This document shows positions 16,096-24,402 of a DNA stretch of 43,645 bases, in pieces. The notes below the pieces were generated by a model. It was given only the letters and a program-made list of their open reading frames with translations, ran no database searches and was not told the DNA's origin. This stretch comes from Myxococcota bacterium (lineage in GTDB: Bacteria > Myxococcota_A > Polyangia > Palsa-1104 > JAEUJZ01), in the NCBI GenBank assembly GCA_025057315.1, contig JANWXW010000076.1:1-43645 (forward strand), read 5' to 3'. The first letter of the stretch is position 1; every line of letters starts with the position of its first letter. Made by a program: the position numbers and the translations under genes.

Positions 16096-17523
16096 CTACC
16101 GTCGCAGCAACGAACCGACCCCAACCCACAGCAGGCCGCCCGCGACCAGGCCCGCCGTGACCAGCGCTGCGGCTCGGTCGCCATGCAGGACAAGGTGCCC
16201 AGCGCAGACCAAGTGCACTCCCCCCAGCGCCACCTCCAGCCAGGCCAGCCGATCGACCGGCGCCCGGTAGGCTGCATGTGCGATACCGCCCGTTTTGGGC
16301 GTGCGCACGAACTCGGCGTCGCGCCGGTCCTCCAGCAGGCCACGGAGCAGGGCCGCTGACAGAGCTAGGCTCATTCCGAGCGACAACGCCAGCAGCCCAG
16401 GGGCGGCCACCAGCGCTGGCAGGGGGCTCCGCCCGAGCCGCCGCAGCGCAATCCCATAGTAGAAGGAAAGAGCGCCCAGCAGCAGCGCCAGCAGCGCGGT
16501 CCAGACCACCGCTGCTCCTGCCAGGGGAACGACCCCCGTGGCCACCAGCGGTTGGGTGGCGCAGAACAGCGCCAACACAGGCTGGCGCAGATGGCGTAGC
16601 AGATGGGCCAGCATGGCTCCGGGCAGGCCGCGCCGTCCGAGCGCCCGGAGCACCTGAGCACCGCCGCGCACCCACCGCTGCTGCTGTGCGCGGAAGGCGG
16701 CCATCCTGGCTGGCAGCTCGGTGCGTACCACAACCTCGGGCAGGTGCAAGCCACGGTAGCCCATGAGGTGAGCTCGGAACGACAGGTCCAGGTCCTCGGC
16801 CACCGAGGCATGACCAGCCGGTAGCCACCCGCCTGCGGCCTCCAACGCCGTGCGGCGCCACACCCCCCCCGAACCGTTGAATTGAACCGGCTGACGCCGG
16901 CGCGACAACCACGCCTGCTCGACGCCCATCAGGCCATGCAGAATCAGCGCCTGCAGACGCGTGAGCACCCCTTGCGTCTCGTTGTCGAACGACCAGCGCC
17001 CCTGTGCAAAGGCCAGGCTCGGGTCGGCCAGCAGCGGTGGGACCAGCCGGCGCAGAAAGTCGGCCGGTGGTACACAGTCGGCGTCCAGAACTGCCAGAAA
17101 CTCGCCGCGCGCAACTCCAAGTGCATGCTGCAGGTGGCCAGCCTTGAAGCCGCGGCGGTTAGGCCGGCGCACCACGTGCACGTCGTGACCCCTGGCCGCC
17201 AGCTCCGCCACCGTCTGGTCCACGATGTTCGCTGTGTCGTCATCGGAGTCATCGAGCACCTGCACCTGCAGACGGCCCCGGGGCCAGTCCAGGGCACAGG
17301 CGGCGCGCACAGCCCGCTCGGCCACGTAGCGCTCGTTGCGGATCGGAAGCTGCACGGTGACCACCGGCAGCTCATGGTCCGGCGGCACGTGGACTGCAGG
17401 CGGCGGAGCCGGCCGACCAATCGCCATGCGCACCAGCTGCACGACGGCAGCTGCCATGAGCAGCCACACTGCCAGCCGGAGCGCGCCGAGCAGCAAAACC
17501 GCGGCGCTCATGGGGGGATCCAT
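16096..17523 (-). CDS. Membrane GT2 glycosyltransferase, processive (cellulose synthase/CslA-like) type
   Basis: 475 residues. One membrane helix comes first (8-30), then a GT2 catalytic domain: VQLPIRNERYVAERAVRAACALDWP, DDSDDDT with Asp91 and Asp92, DADCVPP at 147-152, AEDLDLSFR with the acidic pair at 243-244, and QQQRW at 280-284. The QxxRW motif marks enzymes that extend a chain processively. Three or four further helices follow (about 305-415 and near the end). The VQVLDDSDDDT region resembles glucomannan synthases and their bacterial relatives. The active site faces the cytoplasm and probably feeds a polysaccharide or glycolipid. It is divergent from rmlB. MSAAVL at 17511 is an alternative start. 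Confidence 0.88.
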   Translation of the reverse strand: MDPPMSAAVLLLGALRLAVWLLMAAAVVQLVRMAIGRPAPPPAVHVPPDHELPVVTVQLPIRNERYVAERAVRAACALDWPRGRLQVQVLDDSDDDTANIVDQTVAELAARGHDVHVVRRPNRRGFKAGHLQHALGVARGEFLAVLDADCVPPADFLRRLVPPLLADPSLAFAQGRWSFDNETQGVLTRLQALILHGLMGVEQAWLSRRRQPVQFNGSGGVWRRTALEAAGGWLPAGHASVAEDLDLSFRAHLMGYRGLHLPEVVVRTELPARMAAFRAQQQRWVRGGAQVLRALGRRGLPGAMLAHLLRHLRQPVLALFCATQPLVATGVVPLAGAAVVWTALLALLLGALSFYYGIALRRLGRSPLPALVAAPGLLALSLGMSLALSAALLRGLLEDRRDAEFVRTPKTGGIAHAAYRAPVDRLAWLEVALGGVHLVCAGHLVLHGDRAAALVTAGLVAGGLLWVGVGSLLRR

Positions 17524-17527
17524 CCTG

Positions 17528-17553
17528 GCGCGGTCTTGGCCTGCGCGGTCTTG
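17528..17553. repeat. Direct repeat GCGCGGTCTTG, period 15
   Basis: Two perfect 11-base copies (17528-17538 and 17543-17553) lie just upstream of the leftward GT2 gene, in the 121-base divergent region shared with rmlB. A repeat of about one and a half helical turns could be an operator, but no factor is recognised. Confidence 0.45.
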
Positions 17554-17629
17554 CAGCGTGCCCTGATGCCCATGGTCAGCAGCCGTTCATAGCCGAAAAA
17601 TTCGCCGCTTGAGGCTGCCGTTTTTGGTC

Positions 17630-17635
17630 TATATC
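17630..17635 (+). promoter_or_regulatory. -10-like box (TATATC) upstream of rmlB
   Basis: TATATC is nine bases before the ATG at 17645. TTGAGG at 17609-17614 could serve as -35, although the 15-base spacing is short. There is no ribosome site before the ATG, so a very short leader is possible. Confidence 0.35.
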
Positions 17636-17644
17636 TCAGCCATC

Positions 17645-18682
17645 ATGAACCTTCTGGTCACGGGCGGCTGCGGTTTCATCGGCTCTAACTTCGTCAGGTG
17701 GCAGCGTCAGCACCATCCCGAGGATCGCATCGTGGTCTTGGACGCTTTGACTTATGCCGGCAACCTGCACAACCTGGATGACCTGCAGGCCGACCCGGGG
17801 CTGTACTTTGTCTACGGCGACGTCTGCAACGGCCCGCTGGTCGAGTCCGTGCTGCGCGACCATGCCATCGACGCTGTGGTCCACTTTGCTGCCGAGAGCC
17901 ATGTGGACCGTTCGATTTGGGGGCCCTCTGTGTTTGTGCAGACCAACATCGTGGGTACGGCCAATCTGTTAGAGGCTTCACGGACCGCTAAGGTGGAGCG
18001 ATTTTTGCATATTTCCACCGATGAGGTCTATGGCGACCTGGGGCCCGATGACCCGCCTTTTTCGGAGGAGACGCCGCTGCGTCCCCGCTCGCCCTATGCG
18101 GCCAGCAAGGCTGCTGCCGACCACCTGGTGCTGGCCTATGTCCACACCTACGGCTTTCCGGCCCTTATCAGCCGCTGTTCCAACAACTATGGGCCCTACC
18201 AGTTTCCCGAGAAGCTCATCCCCCTCATGATCATCAGCGCCCTGCAGGACCAGCCCCTGCCGGTATATGGCGATGGCAGCCATGTCCGCGATTGGATCTA
18301 CGTCCTGGACCACTGCGCGGGCCTGGACCTCATCCTGCGGCGGGGGCGTCCGGGTCAGGTTTATAACCTGGGTGGGATGTGCGAGCGGCGCAACATTGAC
18401 ATCGTGCATGCCATCCTCGAGATCCTCGGCAAGCCGGCCTCGCTCATCCGGTTTGTCGCCGACCGGCCGGGGCATGACCGGCGCTATGCCATGGACATCC
18501 GCCGCGCCCGCACCGAGCTGGGCTTTGAGCCCTGCTGCCCGCTGGAGGAGGGCCTGCGGCAGACGGTTCGTTGGTTCATCGACAACCAGGCGTGGTGGCA
18601 GCAGATCCAGACAGGCGAATATCGCGGCTGGTACCAACGCAACTATGGGGCGCGGCTGGCCGTGGAGGGGGCCGTGGCGTGA
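17645..18682 (+). CDS. rmlB: dTDP-glucose 4,6-dehydratase
   Basis: 345 residues. It converts dTDP-glucose to dTDP-4-keto-6-deoxyglucose, the second step of dTDP-deoxysugar synthesis. NAD site TGGCGFIG is at 6-13. TDEVYG at 125-130 gives the catalytic Asp126 and Glu127. Tyr151 and Lys155 are in SPYAASKAAADHLV. CSNNYGPYQFPEKLIPLMI and VRDWIYVLDHC are standard. The start is set by the Rossmann strand MNLLVTGG; an upstream ATG is in frame but has nothing to favour it. It is the first gene of a tight rmlB-rmlD-rmlA-GT-C operon, with the rmlD start inside its stop (GTGA). Confidence 0.95.
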   Translation: MNLLVTGGCGFIGSNFVRWQRQHHPEDRIVVLDALTYAGNLHNLDDLQADPGLYFVYGDVCNGPLVESVLRDHAIDAVVHFAAESHVDRSIWGPSVFVQTNIVGTANLLEASRTAKVERFLHISTDEVYGDLGPDDPPFSEETPLRPRSPYAASKAAADHLVLAYVHTYGFPALISRCSNNYGPYQFPEKLIPLMIISALQDQPLPVYGDGSHVRDWIYVLDHCAGLDLILRRGRPGQVYNLGGMCERRNIDIVHAILEILGKPASLIRFVADRPGHDRRYAMDIRRARTELGFEPCCPLEEGLRQTVRWFIDNQAWWQQIQTGEYRGWYQRNYGARLAVEGAVA

Positions 18683-19566
18683 GGGTGACTGTCGTCGGTG
18701 CGGGCGGCAACCTCGGCCGCCACCTGTGCGAGGAGCTGCGCGCCGCTGGGCATGCTGTGGACCCTATCGAGCGCCGCGACGTGGACCTCAGCCGTCCCGA
18801 TGCGGCGTGCCGTACGGCGCTGCGGGAGCGGATCGCCATCCACCAGAGCAGTGTGGTCTTCAACTGTGCTGCCTTTACCGACGTCGATGGTGCCGAACGT
18901 CAGGTTGATCTGGCCTTCTTGGTCAATGCCCTCGGGGCGGAATTGGTCGCGCGGGCGGCTCAGGAGGCGGGCGCGGTGCCGTGCCATCTGTCGACTGACT
19001 TCGTCTTCGATGGGCGGCAGTCTCGCCCTTACGATGAGTTTGACCGGCCTGCGCCGCTGTCGGTCTACGGACGCAGCAAGCTGGCCGGCGAGGAGCTGGT
19101 GCAGCGCGCGGTGCCGCGTAGCCTGGTGGTGCGGGTTGAGGGCCTGTTTGGACGCGGCGGCAGAAATTTCGTCTCGACGCTGGTCCGCCGGCTGCGCGCG
19201 GGCGAGCGGCTGCGGGTCGATCGCCAGCGGCGGGTATCGCCCACCTGGTGCCGCGCCCTGGCACGTCAGCTGGTGGTGCTTGCCGCCAGCGGCGAAACCG
19301 GGCTGTACCATGCGGTCTGCTCGGGAGAGACGACCTGGGCCGGCTTTGCCGAAACTGCCTGTGCATTGGCTGAGGAGATGGGCCGCCCCCTGCGGCGCAC
19401 CTTCGAGGCGGTGGACAGCGATGCTCTGCCAGCACCCGCGGCGCGGCCGCAGATGTCCGTCCTGGAATGCCGGATGCTGCGCATGCGGGGGCTGTACCAG
19501 ATGCCCCCCTGGCAAACTGCCCTGCGCGACTATCTGCTGGAGCTTGTGCGACACGGGGAGCTGTGA
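18679..19566 (+). CDS. rmlD: dTDP-4-dehydrorhamnose reductase family protein
   Basis: 295 residues from the GTG overlapping the rmlB stop; GGAGGGG ends eight bases upstream of it. It is a short-chain reductase reducing the 4-keto group of a dTDP-6-deoxyhexose with NAD(P)H, in the usual pathway giving dTDP-L-rhamnose. Seen: VGAGGNLGRHL at 6-16, NCAAFTDVDGAE (62-73), STDFVFDG (105-112), and catalytic Tyr130 and Lys134 in YGRSKLAGEELV. No rmlC 3,5-epimerase is in the window. If none exists elsewhere, the enzyme would act on an unepimerised sugar, so assignment to rhamnose is not certain. Confidence 0.88.
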   Translation: MRVTVVGAGGNLGRHLCEELRAAGHAVDPIERRDVDLSRPDAACRTALRERIAIHQSSVVFNCAAFTDVDGAERQVDLAFLVNALGAELVARAAQEAGAVPCHLSTDFVFDGRQSRPYDEFDRPAPLSVYGRSKLAGEELVQRAVPRSLVVRVEGLFGRGGRNFVSTLVRRLRAGERLRVDRQRRVSPTWCRALARQLVVLAASGETGLYHAVCSGETTWAGFAETACALAEEMGRPLRRTFEAVDSDALPAPAARPQMSVLECRMLRMRGLYQMPPWQTALRDYLLELVRHGEL

Positions 19567-19608
19567 TGCAGGGGCGGGCCGTGTGTGTATGAAGGAGATG
19601 AGCCTGCC

Positions 19609-20352
19609 ATGAAAGGAATCATCCTCGCCGGCGGATCGGGCACCCGTCTGATGCCGCTGACCAAGGTGACCAACAAGCACCTGCTGCCTGTCGGCCGAGA
19701 GCCGATGATCTTTCACCCCGTGCGCAAGCTGGTGGAGGCGGGCATTCGCGACATCCTGGTGGTCACCGGGACCGAGCACATGGGCGACGTGGTTGGCCTG
19801 CTCGGCAGCGGCCGGCAGTTCGAGTGCGAGTTCACCTACCGGGTCCAGGACGAGGCGGGTGGCATTGCCCAGGCCCTGGGCCTGGCGCGGGATTTTGCCC
19901 GTGGCGAAAAATCCGCGGTCTTGCTGGGGGACAACATCTTCGAAGACGGCATTGGTCTGTATGTAGAACGGTTTGCGCGACAGGGCAGGGGGGCACGCAT
20001 CCTACTGAAGGAAGTGAACGACCCGCAACGCTACGGCGTGGCGGAGCTCGACGGAGATCGCGTGGTCCGCATTGTCGAGAAGCCTGAAAAGCCCCCATCC
20101 CGCTACGCCGTTACGGGCATCTATTTTTACGATGACCGCGTCTTTGACATCATCTCTCAGCTCCGGCCCTCTGCCCGCGGCGAGCTGGAGATCACCGACG
20201 TGAACAACGCCTACATTGCCCGGGGTGAGCTCAGCTTTGATTTGCTGAGCGGCTTCTGGACCGACGCCGGGACGCATGAATCGTTGCGCTTGGCAAACGA
20301 GCTAGTGCTGGGCTTGCAGAACGCTAGCAGCAACGGTGAACGGCGGCACTGA
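19609..20352 (+). CDS. rmlA: Glucose-1-phosphate thymidylyltransferase, short form
   Basis: 247 residues. AAGGAGA ends ten bases before the ATG. The enzyme makes dTDP-glucose from dTTP and glucose-1-phosphate. The nucleotidyl-transferase signature GGSGTRLMPLT is at 8-18, followed by TNKHLLPVGREPMIFHPV. GDNIFEDG carries the metal-binding Asp, and KPSRYAVTGIYFYD-type (EKPPSRYAVTGIYFYD) and ELEITDVNNAYI are typical. The usual RmlA is about 290 residues; this one lacks the C-terminal helical extension and ends soon after FWTDAGTHESL, as in the shorter family branch. It is the third gene in the rml operon and overlaps the next gene by 17 bases. Confidence 0.93.
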   Translation: MKGIILAGGSGTRLMPLTKVTNKHLLPVGREPMIFHPVRKLVEAGIRDILVVTGTEHMGDVVGLLGSGRQFECEFTYRVQDEAGGIAQALGLARDFARGEKSAVLLGDNIFEDGIGLYVERFARQGRGARILLKEVNDPQRYGVAELDGDRVVRIVEKPEKPPSRYAVTGIYFYDDRVFDIISQLRPSARGELEITDVNNAYIARGELSFDLLSGFWTDAGTHESLRLANELVLGLQNASSNGERRH

Positions 20353-21787
20353 GCGTCGTCTTGGCTCCTGGGCGGGCCAGGTGGCGGTGACCCTGGGCCT
20401 GCTCGGGGTTCGGCTGCCCACGCTGGGCGATCCCCATGTCTGGGACGCGCTGAGCTGTTATCTGTCTCAGGCGCGTCTGATGGTCGCCAACGGCCTGCAC
20501 TGGGCTGCCTACCGCCCGCTGCCCTTCGTTCGCCCGCCGGTAATCCCTGCCTCCATCGCTGCGTTGTTGGTCCTGGGAGCTTCCAGGCCCCTGTTGCACC
20601 TTTACATGTGCCTGTGGGCCGTGTTGGCCCTGCTGGGCGTCCATGCCATCTGTCGCGCCCTGGGCGGCGGGCGTGGCACGGCCGTGCTGGCGATGGCCCT
20701 GTGCGCTGCCACGCCCCTGTTTCTCGCCCAGACGGGCCTGGTGCAGACCGACTTGCCTGCAGCTGCGCTATGCGCCTGGGCATGGGCCCTGCTCCTGCGG
20801 CGGCAGGTGGTGGCCTTTGCGCTCGTGGGCAGCTTGGCCGTGCTGACCAAAGAGAGCAGCTACTATCTGTGCCTTCCAGCAGCGCTGTTGCTGGTGGTGC
20901 GCGAGGGCGGCTGGACTGCTCTGCTGCGTCCCCGAGCCCTGGTCCGGGCCCTGCCTGCCATCGTGCCGGGCCTGGTGCTGCTGATATGGTTGCTGGCCCA
21001 TCGTCAGCTGACGGGCCACTTGGTGGCCCCCGACCACCGCGCGGCGCTGTTTACGCCGGGTCGGGTCCTGGCCGCGCTGCTGCACAACTTCGTCGAGGGT
21101 GGGCGCTGGTGTCTGGTGCTCGCGGGGGCAGTCGGGCTGCGCGCCGCCTGGCGCGGACCGCTGCACATGGAGGCCCTGATGACCGGGATCGCAGCGGCCG
21201 CGCTGCCTCTATGCTTTGCTGGCCTGCCCCCGCGCTACATGTTGCCATCCTTGCCGCCGCTGTGTGCGCTGGCCGCGCTGGGCCTGCATGCCCTACCATG
21301 CCGCCGTGCGGTCGGCGCCACGGTCCTTCTCTTTTTGTGGCTGGTGCTCGGCTGGGATGGAGATAGCTGGCACGACAACAGCGGCCACCACCTGGAGTCC
21401 AACCTGGCCTATCGCCGGCTCATCCGCCTGTACCAGGAGGCAGCCCGGGTGCTGGCGGCAGAGCAGCCAGTAGGCGTGATTGCCGACTTTCCCCTACAGG
21501 ACGTGCTGCGCGCCCCACCGGAGGATGGCTATTTGCCCACGCCGCTGCGCGTGACCAGCGTCAGCGACCCCTGGACGCTGGAGACCCTGTGCCACCACGA
21601 CTTCCTCGTCGAGGCTGCCGGCGGTTCGGTGGCCGCTGCCAAGCAAGCACTCCAGGCGCGCGGTGCGCTCTCGCTCTGGCGCGTCATCGGGCGAGCTGAG
21701 GGCGAGGTCGGCGCTGGGCGCACAACCCCCCCCTGGGCACGAGTGGACCACCGCGTGTACCTCTACCGCGTCCGCTGCTCTCCGTGA
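20336..21787 (+). CDS. GT-C type membrane glycosyltransferase (ArnT/PMT-like)
   Basis: 483 residues, starting at a GTG within the end of rmlA. Around ten hydrophobic segments fill residues 15-350. A soluble C-terminal part of about 125 residues includes a DFPLQD motif and RVTSVSDPWTLETLCHHDF. The first loop has the acidic residue expected of GT-C folds (PHVWDALSCYLSQARLMVANG). These enzymes use polyprenyl-phosphate sugars and act on the outer face of the membrane. The place in the rml operon suggests transfer of a sugar, possibly the dTDP-derived deoxyhexose after transfer to a lipid, to a surface glycan. The specific acceptor cannot be told. The 3' end overlaps the tolC-like gene by 25 bases. 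Confidence 0.75.
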   Translation: MNGGTERRLGSWAGQVAVTLGLLGVRLPTLGDPHVWDALSCYLSQARLMVANGLHWAAYRPLPFVRPPVIPASIAALLVLGASRPLLHLYMCLWAVLALLGVHAICRALGGGRGTAVLAMALCAATPLFLAQTGLVQTDLPAAALCAWAWALLLRRQVVAFALVGSLAVLTKESSYYLCLPAALLLVVREGGWTALLRPRALVRALPAIVPGLVLLIWLLAHRQLTGHLVAPDHRAALFTPGRVLAALLHNFVEGGRWCLVLAGAVGLRAAWRGPLHMEALMTGIAAAALPLCFAGLPPRYMLPSLPPLCALAALGLHALPCRRAVGATVLLFLWLVLGWDGDSWHDNSGHHLESNLAYRRLIRLYQEAARVLAAEQPVGVIADFPLQDVLRAPPEDGYLPTPLRVTSVSDPWTLETLCHHDFLVEAAGGSVAAAKQALQARGALSLWRVIGRAEGEVGAGRTTPPWARVDHRVYLYRVRCSP

Positions 21788-23247
21788 GGCGGGATCACCT
21801 CCATGCCCACCAGGCGACGCAGCGTGGCTGCCTGCACATTGACATCGTTGATGGTGCGCAGCACCAGCAGGTGCTGGTCAAAGTAGGACCGCAGCGCATC
21901 GATCATGTCGCGCGATTCGGCCGTGCCGACGTCGATGTTCTGTTTGATGCCCTGCAGCCAGCCGCGCGCCCGGCGTTCCGCTATCTCTGCCGCGGCCAGA
22001 CGCTGCCGCGCCTCCCTGAGATCGAGAAAGGTCCGCTGCACCTCCAGCGCCGCACCGCCCAGCAGCTCGACCCGCCGCGCCTGGAACTGCGCCACATCAG
22101 CCAGCGCCCGCTGCAGGCGCGCCACCCGGGGACCAAAGTCCAGGTTCCAGCGCAGCACCAGACCAGCACTGGCACCCAGGTAGTTGAGCCGGTTCATAAA
22201 GGCATTAAAGGGCTCGTCTGTGACGCCCTGGGCCAGGCCAAAGCTGAACGTCCCCAGGAAGGCCAGGTCTGGTAGCAGCTCGGCGATGCGCAGTTTGCGA
22301 AAAGCAAGGGCTCCACGTCCCGTCGCCTCCAGCACCTTGAGGTCGGGCCGGCGCACCAAGGCCATATCCAGGTAGTAGTCCAGGTCGCGCGTCTCGTCCG
22401 CAAACACCTCCAAGTTCGCTTCGTCCACATCCACGGTCTCGTCTTGCGCCAGGTAGCGCACGGCGCGCAGCGTGGCCTCGATGGTGCGCTTGAGGTCCAG
22501 CTCGGCCATCTCGACCTGCGAGTCGGCCACCTTCAGCCGCATAAGATCAATCTCGGTATAGCTCCCCTTGCCCTGCTCCAGGTCTCGGTCGATGCGCTCG
22601 ATCCACTTTGTGATCTGTTCCCGCCCTTCGCGCACGGTGTCCAGCGCGGCGCGCGCCGTTTTGAGGCCAAAGTAGGCCCGCACCACGTGCATCGCCAGGT
22701 CCATGCGCGCCACCTCCTCATTGGCCCGAGCTATGTCCAGGCCAACCCGCCCCAGGTCGATGGCTGCCCAGAGCTTGCCGAATGTAAAAATGGGCTGGAC
22801 CACACGCGCATCGATGCGCAGCAGGGCCCCGAAGTTGGGCAGGTAGTTTGCCAGGTTGTCCTGCAGCAGGTTCAGGCTGACCGTCGTGCTCAGGCAATGC
22901 TGCGAGCCCCCCACCGGCTGGGGCTGGGCACGACCAGCCACCAGCGGGTTGCCGCCAACGTTGAGGTCCAGCTCGGCCGGCGTCATGCAGCGGATGCTCG
23001 GCGACCAGCTCAAAAAGGTGTTGATCTCGCCGCTGGGCAGCGCCAGCCACTTCTGCTCGTCTAGGGTGTAGTGGGCAGCGCGAACAGCATGCCGGGCTGC
23101 CCGTAGGCCAGGGAAGCGACTTTGCACCTGGTCCCAGAGCTGGTGCAGGTCCAGACGCCTGGTGGCCGGGGCTTGTCCATGGCAGATGCCTGGAGCCACC
23201 ACGGCCACGACGAGCGCAGGCGCGGCCAGAGTCCATCTGTAGGTCAT
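21763..23247 (-). CDS. TolC-family outer membrane efflux/secretion channel
   Basis: 494 residues from the ATG at 23247; AAGGAA lies six bases before it. The signal peptide is MTYRWTLAAPALVVAVVAPGICHGQ. The body is long heptad-rich helices in two OEP-type halves: LDLHQLWDQVQSRFPGLRAARHAV, IDLGRVGLDIARANEEVARMDLAMHVVRAYFGLKTARAALD and VKVADSQ-like (LKVADSQVEMAELDLKR) in the first, and RALADVAQFQARRVELLGGAALEVQRTFLDLREARQRL in the second. Such trimers span the outer membrane and periplasm. No inner-membrane pump or adaptor is adjacent. Within a glycan cluster it may serve export of a polysaccharide or glycolipid, but that is inference. The central insertion (CMTPAELDLNVGGNPLVAG) is unusual. Confidence 0.85.
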   Translation of the reverse strand: MTYRWTLAAPALVVAVVAPGICHGQAPATRRLDLHQLWDQVQSRFPGLRAARHAVRAAHYTLDEQKWLALPSGEINTFLSWSPSIRCMTPAELDLNVGGNPLVAGRAQPQPVGGSQHCLSTTVSLNLLQDNLANYLPNFGALLRIDARVVQPIFTFGKLWAAIDLGRVGLDIARANEEVARMDLAMHVVRAYFGLKTARAALDTVREGREQITKWIERIDRDLEQGKGSYTEIDLMRLKVADSQVEMAELDLKRTIEATLRAVRYLAQDETVDVDEANLEVFADETRDLDYYLDMALVRRPDLKVLEATGRGALAFRKLRIAELLPDLAFLGTFSFGLAQGVTDEPFNAFMNRLNYLGASAGLVLRWNLDFGPRVARLQRALADVAQFQARRVELLGGAALEVQRTFLDLREARQRLAAAEIAERRARGWLQGIKQNIDVGTAESRDMIDALRSYFDQHLLVLRTINDVNVQAATLRRLVGMEVIPPHGEQRTR

Positions 23248-23375
23248 CAAGTTCCTTACCACCATCAAGCTAGTTGGATACGTTGCAGACGATAAGGCAT
23301 GTCCATAGCACAAGCCTGTGCTCGCTAGCCGCTGCCTTGCCGGTCAGTGCCAGCGACTGCCTCCGCTCCTGGACG

Positions 23376-24380
23376 TCAGGGCGTGCCGAAGCGGCAGCGG
23401 TGAAAGCGCCATGCATCCTCCAGAATGACCCGCACATCCCCTCGCTGTGGGCACCAGCCCAGCTCCCTCTGCGCGCGCGTGCTGTCGGCCACCAGCCGGT
23501 CGGGGTCTCCCGGACGGCGCGGGCCTAGGCGCAGCGGCACCGGGCGACCCGTGACCTCACGTGCCGCGGCAATGACCTCCAGCACCGACGAGCCCCGCTC
23601 TGAGCCCAGGTTGTAGACGCCGCTGTCGCCCCCCGCCAACAGCCGCTGCAGGGCCAGCCGATGCGCCTCCGCCAGGTCGACCACATGGACGTAGTCGCGG
23701 ATGCAGGTTCCGTCGGGGGTGGGGTAGTCGTCGCCATGCACGGTGACCGCCGGCAGGCGGCCCAACGCCACATCGAGCACAAGCGGGATGAGGTGCGTCT
23801 CCGGCCTGTGGTCCTCCCCGACCGTACCACTCGGATCGGCACCGGCGGCATTAAAGTAGCGCAGGTGCACATACTGCAGGCCATAGGCGCGTCCATAATC
23901 GGCGATGATCTGCTCCATCATCAGCTTGCTATGGCCATAGGGGCTGAGCGGTCGAAGCGGGGCCGACTCGGCAATCGGCACGGTCTCCGGCCTCCCATAG
24001 ACGGCAGCCGACGAGGAAAAGACCATCCGGCGGCAGCCAGCGGCGACCATCGCGCTTAGCAGGTTCAGCGAGCCGATCAGGTTGTTGCGGTAGTACTTGT
24101 CCGGTTCGTACACGGACTCTCCTGCCGCGGTATAGGCTGCACAGTGCACCACGGCCACGACGGCGTGCTCTGATATGGCGCGTGCAATGGCCTCCCGGTC
24201 CAGCAGGTCGCCTTGGATGAGGGTGCTCTGCGGGGGGACGAACTCGCGGTGGCCATGCCGCAGGTTGTCGAACACGAGCGTACGCAGCCCGGCCCCCAGC
24301 AGGGCCAGGTTGACATGGGCACCGACATAGCCGGCTCCCCCGGTGATGAGGATGGGGCCTTCTGCCGTGGCATCGTGCAT
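23376..24380 (-). CDS. galE: UDP-glucose 4-epimerase
   Basis: 334 residues from the ATG at 24380. It interconverts UDP-glucose and UDP-galactose with tightly bound NAD. GGAGYVG is at 14-20, DNLRHGHREFV at 38-48, SSSAAVYG at 122-129 and the catalytic YGHSK (Tyr148, Lys152) at 148-152. RYFNAAGADPSG and DGTCIRDYVHVVDLAEAH are GalE hallmarks. In-frame starts farther upstream would cross the divergent GT2 start. It provides galactose for the glycan cluster. The 22 bases between its start and that of the divergent GT2 gene must hold both promoters. Confidence 0.93.
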   Translation of the reverse strand: MHDATAEGPILITGGAGYVGAHVNLALLGAGLRTLVFDNLRHGHREFVPPQSTLIQGDLLDREAIARAISEHAVVAVVHCAAYTAAGESVYEPDKYYRNNLIGSLNLLSAMVAAGCRRMVFSSSAAVYGRPETVPIAESAPLRPLSPYGHSKLMMEQIIADYGRAYGLQYVHLRYFNAAGADPSGTVGEDHRPETHLIPLVLDVALGRLPAVTVHGDDYPTPDGTCIRDYVHVVDLAEAHRLALQRLLAGGDSGVYNLGSERGSSVLEVIAAAREVTGRPVPLRLGPRRPGDPDRLVADSTRAQRELGWCPQRGDVRVILEDAWRFHRCRFGTP

Positions 24381-24402
24381 GGGCTTTGCGTATAACCTGC
24401 GC
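24381..24402. promoter_or_regulatory. 22-base divergent promoter between galE and a GT2 gene
   Basis: The core contains TATAAC (24391-24396) on the plus strand, six bases before the GT2 ATG. On the minus strand TTATAC/TATACG is read from the same bases, eight or nine before the galE ATG. Both starts lack ribosome sites. Overlapping back-to-back -10 boxes are known in bacteria as bidirectional promoters. Confidence 0.45.
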
